From positions 124,001 through 188,000 of the forward strand of contig JACJYO010000003.1 in NCBI GenBank assembly GCA_020636075.1: a stretch of DNA of 64,000 bases. Direction: 5' to 3'. Numbering within the stretch: the stretch's first letter is position 1; each line of letters starts with the position of its first letter. The position numbers were made by a program, and so were the translations under genes. This document shows positions 26,932 to 33,954 of the stretch, in pieces. The notes under the pieces are model-generated. The model had not been told where the DNA came from, did no database searches, and was given only the letters and a program-made list of their open reading frames with translations. This DNA comes from Lewinellaceae bacterium. Lineage in GTDB: Bacteria; Bacteroidota; Bacteroidia; Chitinophagales; Saprospiraceae.

Positions 26932-27501
26932 ATGAGACCTAAAGAATTTAACAGAAATGGTATGTTGGAAAAGTGTATTGTGCTTTTTTGGAAGGAAGGA
27001 TACAATGGAACGGGCATCCAGAAAATCGTTGATACAACCAAAGTTAACCGATATTCTCTTTATGACGAATTCGGAAATAAGAATGGAATATTAATTGCTT
27101 CCCTTGAGCTATATATTGATCGACATATACCTTGGGAGTTACTGGCTAAGCCGGATTCGTTAGAAGAAATCCTATTTGAATTTTACTCAAGTTTCTTTAG
27201 ACCATCAAAAAATAACAAACATCCAATTGGATGTTATATCTCGACCATGGCACTGGAACTTAGAGAAACTGACGTAATGCAAGTCTTTTTTAATTCCTAT
27301 CTTGATATTCTAAAAAACAAGTTCACTCAATTACTTCAAATAAAATCAAATTTCAACAAAAGTAAAGTAGCGCTTTTTGCAGAACAGCTAACCATGTTCT
27401 ACTGCATCAGCATGGGGATGTATATCATCTTTTCTCAGCAAGAAACCGAAAAATATATTCAGGATAACATAAACCTAATCACCAAATGTCAAAGCAAGTA
27501 G
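26932..27501 (+). CDS. TetR-family regulator, first of an overlapping pair
   Basis: 189 residues with a TetR N-terminal helix-turn-helix (FWKEGYNGTGIQKIVDTTKV, then NRYSLYDEFGNKNGIL) and an all-helical ligand domain holding IGCYISTMALELRE and a Cys-containing final helix. AT-rich with Bacteroidota-like codon use. The next TetR gene starts 16 bp before this stop in another frame, so the two are translationally coupled. Partners or targets could be the SnoaL-like and DUF2652 genes downstream (inference). Confidence 0.88.
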   Translation: MRPKEFNRNGMLEKCIVLFWKEGYNGTGIQKIVDTTKVNRYSLYDEFGNKNGILIASLELYIDRHIPWELLAKPDSLEEILFEFYSSFFRPSKNNKHPIGCYISTMALELRETDVMQVFFNSYLDILKNKFTQLLQIKSNFNKSKVALFAEQLTMFYCISMGMYIIFSQQETEKYIQDNINLITKCQSK

Positions 27502-28052
27502 ACCAAACGCAATTAATTAAAAAGGCCGTACCAATTTTCTGGAAGCATGGTTATCGAGCTGTTTCGTACCAGTACCTTGCTGACGGGATGGGTATAAGTC
27601 ATTCCTTCTTATACAATCAATGGGGCAAAGAACAGCTCTTGTTGGATAGTATAGATAGTTATTTGTCTGAAAATATTGATCCTGTATTCCACTTCATTGA
27701 ACATAGTGAAAAAGGAATTGAAGCCATTCGCGAAGTTTATCATGAGGTAGCGAACTCAAACTTTCAAGAGGCCCCATGTACCTGCATGCTCATGAATATA
27801 GCATTGGAGCTAAAAGATGAGGTGAAAAGTTTACGCGCTGTTTATGATCACTTTTTAAAAAATATGAGGAGATCATATAGCGCGGCACTCCATCAATCAC
27901 ACAAAATGGGGGTTGTTAAACGTGCTGGAAAAATACCAGAATACGTAGAGATGTTAGTCGGTCTAATGTTTGGGTTAAATATCTTACTCCATTATAAATC
28001 AAGTAAAGAACTCATCGTTTATATAGATTCATTTTTTGATCTTATTGAATAA
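27486..28052 (+). CDS. TetR-family regulator, second of an overlapping pair
   Basis: 188 residues: helix-turn-helix FWKHGYRAVSYQYLADGMGI followed by SHSFLYNQWGKEQLLL, then a C-terminal helical domain with CTCMLMNIALELKDEV. It overlaps the preceding TetR gene by 16 bp. The two proteins share layout (the IALEL block, C-terminal membrane-like helix) but are well diverged, suggesting an old duplication and possible heterodimer formation. A hairpin follows the stop. Confidence 0.88.
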   Translation: MSKQVDQTQLIKKAVPIFWKHGYRAVSYQYLADGMGISHSFLYNQWGKEQLLLDSIDSYLSENIDPVFHFIEHSEKGIEAIREVYHEVANSNFQEAPCTCMLMNIALELKDEVKSLRAVYDHFLKNMRRSYSAALHQSHKMGVVKRAGKIPEYVEMLVGLMFGLNILLHYKSSKELIVYIDSFFDLIE

Positions 28053-28174
28053 AAAGAGCCATCTCAAAGTCTAATTGTGTATCTTAAGTCTACATTTCTA
28101 TACTTAAGAGCACTTCAACAGGCTCGATGTGACAAATACATTGACATAACGGGCATTTGAGACGGCCTTTTTAT
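28051..28174. terminator. Bidirectional terminator between convergent tetR and snoaL-like genes
   Basis: Arms AAAAAGAGCCATCTCAAA (28051-28068) and TTTGAGACGGCCTTTTT (about 28156-28172) pair across an inner CTTAAG...CTTAAG palindrome at 28083-28108. A/T runs on both sides suit termination in both directions. Confidence 0.6.
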
Positions 28175-28191
28175 TATAATGTTGCGAAACC

Positions 28192-28611
28192 TTACTCCAT
28201 CCAACCTAGCTCACGAAGGGTCCAAGGAGCATTCCAGATTTTAGTCATACTTACTATTTTCCCCTCGTCATTCATTTTAAGGGAATACACGTAGTGTGCA
28301 TTTGTAGTCTTATTCGTTGGAGGCACTGGGCCACCTTCTCCAGTATGAGTAGCCGTATACGTGGCAAAAAACAGCGCTGTATTGTTGGCTTCATCAAAAC
28401 TTGATGAATGTAGCTCATAAGAACAACCCGAAGTAATGGCTCCGAATCCGAGCATCCAGCCTACATACTCCTCTACTGTTTTAATCTCAAGTAAAGGTTC
28501 GCATTGTCCTTGGAACGGGGCGTTTTCTGCCACTAGGTCTTTACAAGTATCCCAACCTTTTAGTGACTCACAATTGTGAAAGAATTTTTGAGCATTTTCG
28601 AATAAATTCAT
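28192..28611 (-). CDS. SnoaL/NTF2-like protein
   Basis: 139 residues with the cone-shaped NTF2 layout: N-terminal helices (MNLFENAQKFFHNCESLKGW), VEEYVGWMLGFG, then strands FFATYTATHTGEG, NAHYVYSLKMNDEGKIVSMT and KIWNAPWTL. The family includes polyketide cyclases, isomerases and binding proteins; no catalytic assignment is safe. It lies in the AT-rich stretch, convergent with the TetR pair. Confidence 0.8.
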   Translation of the reverse strand: MNLFENAQKFFHNCESLKGWDTCKDLVAENAPFQGQCEPLLEIKTVEEYVGWMLGFGAITSGCSYELHSSSFDEANNTALFFATYTATHTGEGGPVPPTNKTTNAHYVYSLKMNDEGKIVSMTKIWNAPWTLRELGWME

Positions 28612-29065
28612 AATTTCTTGTTTTTAGTTATTGAAGTGATTTATAACACAATAGTATGCAGATCGGAATATTGGCTAAATAAATTCGTTCAGAAACTTCT
28701 TTTTAATTGTAACTATTCGATCCTGAAAAAGGCATCCACGATTGACCAGCAATGTGATAATCCGTTTATTTGAGATTGAATTTGCCATAGAAAAAGGGTT
28801 GTTTTTCGTAAGGAAAAAACCTTTCAAGAATAGTCGGCAAACACAGGGAGCAACCACAGGAGGGTTTATTCCGTTATTCCCAAGATCTAACCATATTGGA
28901 TTCCCCCTATTGTAAACCAGTAGGGTTGAATATTTAATAATACTGATGAGATGCTTCCCTTAGCCGGGCACGGCATATCAGAGAATTTCCAATTGAACTG
29001 CCGGCCCTGATTTGGGAGAAAATATAATGTTTGAAATCACCAAAAAATGGATCATGCCTTGACTA
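28612..29065. other. AT-rich gap with no recognised gene
   Basis: No convincing open frame; a 60-codon minus-strand frame at 28675-28857 has no family features. A 20-bp word near 28677 (AAATAAATTCGTTCAGAAAC) recurs with one change near 30258, suggesting a small duplicated segment on either side of the DUF2652 gene. Confidence 0.4.
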
Positions 29066-30124
29066 TTATACTTTATACGCTTTTTCAACCATTTCCTTTA
29101 TACCAATAAATACTTGATCCCAGGCAGCCTGCATCATTTCTTTGGTTTCTTCAATCTGGCCTGAAATAGGATATCGTACATAATTGCCAAACAATGTTCC
29201 CTTTTCTGTAGCTTTCAATAAATAGGTTGTGTCGTAGACCAATCCATTCATTCCTGTCTCCCGACTCGTATAGTATTCAAAAGGCTTCCAGTCTATTATC
29301 TGATAACGAAAGTCAAGTTCTCCATGCGCACAATGAAATTCTGAACCTACTCCAACTCTACCGCCTAAGTCGTCTGTTCGCTCACCCAAAGGAAAGCCTG
29401 CCCACTGAATTTTCAAATCTACATTGGTAACAAACTCCCAGACAAATTCAGGTGGTGCTTCAATTTCAAAATCTACTCCTACCCACGCTTCTTCTTTAGT
29501 TACACAATTTCTGTTTTTCTCTTTTTCCTTTTCCCATTGTGTTTTAAGACAATGCACGTACATATTGACTTCACCCACATGCTCATAGTTATCCTGATAA
29601 CTTTTTAACGGATGACAGTAATTATCTAATTCCAAAACCAATGCTGCTTTCTCACTAAATAGAGCATAGGCGCTTACACCTGTTTGCTCTATTACTCTAT
29701 TCTTCATCATACGATGTACTAAAATAATATCAGATCCAACCAACTCCTCTTTTTCCCCAAGCTTATATAATAAATAGTCGCCGTAATGAATAAATATCTT
29801 CAAGTCTAGTCCTGATAGATTCTTGCAAGCGTTGCAAGTACAGGTAGTATTAAATTGCATTAATTCCTTTTTTTGAGTAAAGGAGTAATAGAGATTCTCT
29901 ACTAACTCTATCAAGGTTTGCTTTTGCAAAACAGATCCTTCCGGCACATAAGATAAAATTGCATCTCCCTGAAAGTTGGAAATAATAAAAGGGGCTTTAA
30001 TGCATGAAATTTGAGCATCGAATAGTGATTTCAATATTTCATGGGCATGGTCTAATTCGGACTTTGATAAGTAGGATGTATATCCCGAAATATCCGTAAT
30101 TATGAAATAACCTTTTTGTATCAT
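29066..30124 (-). CDS. DUF2652 cyclase-like domain fused to SRPBCC domain
   Basis: 352 residues. The N-terminal ~195 residues are a DUF2652 domain, related in fold to class III nucleotide cyclases (FIITDISGYTSYLSKSELDH, NFQGDAILSYVPEGS, KIFIHYGDYLLYKLGEKEEL). The cyclase metal-binding Asp at DISG is present, but purine-specifying residues cannot be judged by eye. A Cys cluster (CTCNACKN) interrupts it. Residues ~220-350 are a SRPBCC lipid/polyketide-binding domain (DFEIEAPPEFVWEFVTNVDL, with W and GxGxxF motifs). It could couple a small-molecule pocket to a cyclase-like domain (inference). Confidence 0.82.
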   Translation of the reverse strand: MIQKGYFIITDISGYTSYLSKSELDHAHEILKSLFDAQISCIKAPFIISNFQGDAILSYVPEGSVLQKQTLIELVENLYYSFTQKKELMQFNTTCTCNACKNLSGLDLKIFIHYGDYLLYKLGEKEELVGSDIILVHRMMKNRVIEQTGVSAYALFSEKAALVLELDNYCHPLKSYQDNYEHVGEVNMYVHCLKTQWEKEKEKNRNCVTKEEAWVGVDFEIEAPPEFVWEFVTNVDLKIQWAGFPLGERTDDLGGRVGVGSEFHCAHGELDFRYQIIDWKPFEYYTSRETGMNGLVYDTTYLLKATEKGTLFGNYVRYPISGQIEETKEMMQAAWDQVFIGIKEMVEKAYKV

Positions 30125-30421
30125 AAAAGAAGGGCTTGGCTACTGTTTAATAATAAACCTGATTCAGAATGAACACGGTTTGGTATACCTTATTTATTCG
30201 GGCATATGTTTTAAGATCATTTACAGCACAATGATAACGAACCTCATAGATCGGGTAAATAAAATCGTTCAGAAACCACGCTCAAACTGTAATACTTCAA
30301 GCCTTATAGGATACTTTTTACCAGAAGCAGAGCCCCTGCTTCACCATTGGTATTGATTCATATAAAACCCACTGGAACAATTGACTACACAGCTATGCCG
30401 GGTCTGCTCAACCGTTTCCGT
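30125..30421. other. Gap before the gene graveyard
   Basis: About 300 bp with no gene recognised. It leads into the comM tail fragment at 30422. Confidence 0.4.
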
Positions 30422-30519
30422 CCAAGTCTGTCACAGTGCGCGCCACCTTCAAAATCCGGCCATACGCCCGGACACTGAGTTGCAGCTACTCCATCGCTGT
30501 TTTCAACAAAACTCACACC
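30422..30519 (-). pseudogene. Decayed copy of the comM 3' end
   Basis: The minus strand reads VLLKTAME, an in-frame TAG, then LQLSVRAYGRILKVARTVTD. This matches the comM C-terminal segment encoded around 32060-32160 (LLKTAMERLQLSARAYDRIL). About three quarters of the bases agree. Only the tail is present and a stop interrupts it. Confidence 0.75.
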
Positions 30520-30521
30520 TT

Positions 30522-30821
30522 TCAAACCAATTCAGCCTTTTCGAATATTTCCTGCAACAAACGCAAGCCGGAGCCTCGAAACCGGCCGACAGCAGGTAAA
30601 TAGCCCTTTTTCTCTAAATAAACCGGAGTAATTACCGGTACTATTTTCCACCACTGAACATCCCTTGCTGAAGCGTACAAGGCACTTTCATATCGCTTCG
30701 GCTCGGATTGAATGATGCCAATGGCCTGCAATTGCTTTTTCTTCCCGGCCATCAATACGATATCCCCGGGTTTCATGCGGCAGGTGAATAAGCGTAAATC
30801 GCGCAATTGCACTGCTGGCAA
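30522..30821 (-). pseudogene. Fragment resembling a McrB/EVE-like DNA-recognition domain
   Basis: The 99-codon frame begins at TTG with a stop just upstream. It contains MKPGDIVLMAGKKKQLQAIG, IIQSEPKRY, and WWKIVPVITPVYLEKKGYLP. The pattern GDIVL...xAIGxIxS resembles the modified-base-reading domains that accompany McrB-type AAA proteins, but I cannot confirm it. The protein is truncated at both ends and abuts the comM tail, so it is probably a remnant. Confidence 0.45.
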
Positions 30822-30845
30822 TTTGGCGTAAACGTTTTCCCCAGT

Positions 30846-30980
30846 TCAGAACTTCTTTTTCAAGACATCGAAAATATTGGCATGAGAAAACCAGCAAACG
30901 GCGGCACTAATGTTGTTTTTGGCTTTTGAGAGCTGGAAACATAGTTGATCGGCGAGGTTGTTGAAGTAGGCTTGGGTCAT
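30846..30980 (-). pseudogene. N-terminal fragment of a PLD-like protein
   Basis: The frame MTQAYFNNLADQLCFQLSKA, then KNNISAAVCWFSHANIFDVL, matches the opening strand-helix-strand of phospholipase-D-like proteins (family pattern KxSIxxAVAWFTxxxLFDxL). It stops after 44 codons, where intact proteins continue for hundreds of residues. The stop abuts the EVE-like fragment. Confidence 0.55.
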
Positions 30981-31011
30981 GAGGATGCTTTTGCTTTGTT
31001 TATGAACTGGT

Positions 31012-31296
31012 TCAGCCCACATCACACACATGGACATAACCAATTGTTGGCGCAATATCAATTACCGAAATATCCAGCAAGCCCTTACCTCCAGTGTAAT
31101 CAACCGAGCTGCTATACCGATAATGCTTGGCTGCTTCTACCCAGCCGGCACACACAGGGTTCTGATGGATATATACCAGTCGTTGGTAGACAAAGTCCGG
31201 GATGTATAATTCGATAGGATGGTTATCGTTTTGCCAAAGTTGATGCAGGCTGTAATATGGGTATGATACCGGAGCAGAGGATTCTTCACCCAGCAC
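31012..31296 (-). pseudogene. C-terminal fragment of a RAYT (Y1 REP-associated) transposase
   Basis: Residues LHQLWQNDNHPIELYIPDFV, YQRLVYIHQNPVCAGWVEAA and KHYRYSSSVDYTGGKGLLD match the conserved C-terminal part of the REP-associated tyrosine transposase family. The N-terminal half with the HUH metal motif is missing and the end runs on past the usual stop. No intact transposase is nearby. Confidence 0.75.
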
Positions 31297-31325
31297 TATC
31301 TAGATTAACTTCATCTGTTTAAAAA

Positions 31326-31407
31326 CTTCGGCATTCGATATTCCTTGTTCGATATTCGACATTCAGTGGAATATCGAATATCGAACAAGGAACTCCGAAT
31401 TTCGAAG
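31326..31407. repeat. Palindrome, left of the S23-type gene
   Basis: An 82-bp imperfect palindrome: CTTCGGCATTCGATATTCC... pairs with ...GGAACTCCGAATTTCGAAG around the central TTCGATATTCGACATTC words. The same words occur in the palindrome at 31865-31953 on the other side of the four-helix-bundle gene. Confidence 0.8.
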
Positions 31408-31426
31408 GATAGGATTTAGAAGTGGA

Positions 31427-31810
31427 TTATCCTTTCCCTTTTGGGTCGTTACCTTTCGCAATACTGATGCTTTTTACAAAAATTGATATCAATTCATTGT
31501 TTTCTTTTAAAAGCGGATCGAGCCGATCTTCTTTGAAATACCGTTTTAATTTTATAATCTGAAGGTTAACCATCGTTTCGCGAAGTTCTTTCAGACAAAT
31601 CTTCATTTTATGGATAAAATCAGCCTTGGACTCAGCAGCCTGTGCTTCAGCATAATTCAAGGCAGGAGAAGTCCCTGAGCGCACCAACTGACCACTCAAA
31701 TGCTTACAAATAAATGACTTCGGCAGGGATTCCGCCGTATCAATAATTCGGACTGCGAACTCAATTAATCGCTGTTCCAGGTCGTACCTTGTTGTTTCGT
31801 TTTTGCCCAT
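31427..31810 (-). CDS. Four-helix-bundle protein, S23/23S IVS-type
   Basis: 127 residues with the S23 (23S rRNA intervening-sequence protein) signature: DLEQRLIEFAVRIIDTAESL, then GQLVRSGTSPALNYAEAQAA and KMKICLKELRETMVNLQII. Length matches the family (about 110-130). The protein forms a helical-bundle pentamer in known homologues; its role is unclear. It is bracketed by two related palindromes, an arrangement recalling the stem-bounded IVS elements where such ORFs were first found, although this copy is not inside a 23S gene. A diversity-generating-retroelement Avd role is unlikely because no reverse transcriptase is present. Confidence 0.88.
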   Translation of the reverse strand: MGKNETTRYDLEQRLIEFAVRIIDTAESLPKSFICKHLSGQLVRSGTSPALNYAEAQAAESKADFIHKMKICLKELRETMVNLQIIKLKRYFKEDRLDPLLKENNELISIFVKSISIAKGNDPKGKG

Positions 31811-31864
31811 ATAGTTATACTTTGATTGGGTAAGCTATTTTTGAAATGTACCCTTATCCACCCC

Positions 31865-31953
31865 CTTCGACATTCGATATTCTTCTGTTCGATATTCGAC
31901 ATTTTAAAAGTTTTAATTTCGAACAGAAGAATATCGAATGTCGAATATCGAAG
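31865..31953. repeat. Palindrome, right of the S23-type gene
   Basis: An 89-bp palindrome with arms CTTCGACATTCGATATTCTT and its complement near 31921-31953. It shares its core words with 31326-31407 and lies just downstream of the comM stop at 31981. Confidence 0.8.
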
Positions 31954-31980
31954 TGGCTTTGCGGGCCTGCAACTCCTGGG

Positions 31981-33543
31981 TCACCCCGCCCATCCCTCCC
32001 GATCCAAACTCCTATAATGAATCGCCTCCGACAAATCTTCAATCCGGATCGTCGCACTCCCCCCCAAGTCCGCCGCAGTCCGAGCCACCTTCAAAATCCG
32101 GTCATACGCCCGTGCACTCAACTGTAAGCGTTCCATCGCCGTTTTTAATAGCAACACCCCCGCCTGATCCAGCGCACATACCTCCCGCACCATGCGGCTC
32201 GGCATTTGCGCATTGCAATACACATCCTCCAGGTCTTTAAACCGCTCAGCCTGCACCGCGCGCGCCTGAAGCACCCGCTTGCGAATTTCAGCGCTGGTGA
32301 TCTTGGGCCGTTCGAGCCCCGTAAGCTCATCGTACGATACCGGCGTAACTTCCACATGCAGATCAATCCGGTCGAGCAGCGGGCCGGAAATTTTGGACAC
32401 GTAGCGTTTGACCACCCCCGGGCCGCACACGCAGTCTTTGTCGGGGTGGTTGTAGTAGCCACAGGGGCAGGGGTTCATACTCGCTACCAGCATAAAACTC
32501 GCCGGATAATCCACCGACACCTTAGCCCGGCTGATCGTCACCCGACGCTCTTCCATCGGCTGGCGCATCACTTCGAGCACCGTGCGTTTGAACTCCGGCA
32601 ATTCATCGAGAAAAAGTACCCCGTTGTGCGCTACGCTGATCTCGCCAGGCATCGGATCGGAGCCGCCGCCCACCAGGGCTACATCGCTGATCGTGTGGTG
32701 TGGCGCCCGAAATGGGCGGGTAGTCACCAGGGCCGTGTTGCCGGCCAGCACCCCGGCGACAGAGTGGATTTTTGTAGTCTCCAGCGCTTCGTGCAGGCTA
32801 AGCGGCGGCAGGATGGTGGGCAATCGCCGGGCCAGCATGGTTTTGCCGGCGCCGGGTGGCCCGATCAGGATAACATTGTGCCCACCGGCAGCGGCAAGCT
32901 CCAGCGCGCGTTTGATGTTTTCCTGGCCGCGCACATCGGAAAAATCGACATTGTAATTATCCAGGTTGGCAGCAAACTCCTCGCGGGCGTTCACCTGCAT
33001 CGGTGCAATAGTTTCGCTGCCCGCCAGCACCTCAATGGCTTCGTTGAGTGTTTCCACGCCGTACACCTCCAGGTCACCGACGATGGCCGCTTCCCGAGCA
33101 TTGATTTTGGGTAAAATAAAGCCCCGGAATTTTTCTTTTCGGGCCTGTATGGCAATGGGCAATGCGCCCTTGATAGGCCGCAACGATCCGTCGAGCGAAA
33201 GTTCACCCATGATGAAAAAACGGTCGAGATTGTCTTCGGCGATAACACCCGTAGCCGCCAGCATCCCGATGGTGATCGGCAGATCGAACGCGGAACCTTC
33301 CTTGCGCAAGTCGGCGGGTGCCAGGTTAATGATGGTTTTGAAGCGCGGCAACCGCAGACCGGAGTTTTTCAGCGCTGCTTCGGTGCGTTGCTGGCCTTCG
33401 CGCACGGCACTGTCGGGCAGCCCGACGATGAAGTAGCCGGGCTTGTCGGCGGTGGTGCCGAGCGCGCCGCCGGTATTCACTTCAATGGTGATGGTTTGGG
33501 CATCGACGCCGCGCACGGCGGCAGCAAAGGTTTTGACTAACAT
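31981..33543 (-). CDS. comM: ComM/YifB Mg-chelatase-like AAA ATPase
   Basis: 520 residues, the family's usual length. An N-terminal ChlI/Lon-protease-like domain (~1-180, ending FAANLDNYNVDFSDVRGQ) precedes an AAA core with Walker A GPPGAGKTML, Walker B VLFLDELPEF and a Mg-chelatase C-terminal domain with Cys-rich MNPCPCGYYNHPDKDC. ComM is a helicase that promotes branch migration during natural transformation. The promoter is not seen. A decayed second copy of its 3' end lies 1.5 kb downstream. Confidence 0.96.
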   Translation of the reverse strand: MLVKTFAAAVRGVDAQTITIEVNTGGALGTTADKPGYFIVGLPDSAVREGQQRTEAALKNSGLRLPRFKTIINLAPADLRKEGSAFDLPITIGMLAATGVIAEDNLDRFFIMGELSLDGSLRPIKGALPIAIQARKEKFRGFILPKINAREAAIVGDLEVYGVETLNEAIEVLAGSETIAPMQVNAREEFAANLDNYNVDFSDVRGQENIKRALELAAAGGHNVILIGPPGAGKTMLARRLPTILPPLSLHEALETTKIHSVAGVLAGNTALVTTRPFRAPHHTISDVALVGGGSDPMPGEISVAHNGVLFLDELPEFKRTVLEVMRQPMEERRVTISRAKVSVDYPASFMLVASMNPCPCGYYNHPDKDCVCGPGVVKRYVSKISGPLLDRIDLHVEVTPVSYDELTGLERPKITSAEIRKRVLQARAVQAERFKDLEDVYCNAQMPSRMVREVCALDQAGVLLLKTAMERLQLSARAYDRILKVARTAADLGGSATIRIEDLSEAIHYRSLDREGWAG

Positions 33544-33954
33544 GGTTTTGAATATGGATTAGGAAATACAGCAAACGGAACATGGTGGAAGGTAGTCAGC
33601 CACCATGGCGCAGGTAGTAATTGACAGTGCTTTTCCTGATATTTTTTTTAATTTAAAATGAGCCTTAAAAATTGATTTTCAATTAATTGGCATACGATTT
33701 TTGCGCAAGTAGTGTTGCGCATTTTGAAATCCGGCAATTGCCGGGTCCCCGGGAGCTATTCAAAAAAAATTGGAACAGGCCGTTCTAAAAAAGCAAGCGC
33801 AGTGTTTCTAAAAAAAGAGCCTGGCCCGGATGGCATACCCGGGCTAAAAACTTCGGGTAGCCTTTGCCGTTGTGGCAAAAAAACACGCATTTAAAAGCAA
33901 TCCGGCTGCTTGCTGCGCATTCTGCCCTATATTTCCGCATCAAAAATTTTTTCA
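33544..33954. other. Divergent gap between comM and the WD40-caspase gene
   Basis: 411 bp with no gene. It has a short hairpin (CATGGTGG at 33581 pairing with CCACCATG at 33600) and a GC palindrome near 33825-33846. It should hold the promoters for both genes. Confidence 0.45.

Noticed and set aside
28675..28857. 60-codon minus-strand frame in an AT-rich gap
   Set aside because: No recognisable feature; likely chance.
31427..31810. S23-type gene as the Avd part of a diversity-generating retroelement
   Set aside because: No reverse transcriptase or template/variable repeat pair is present in the window.
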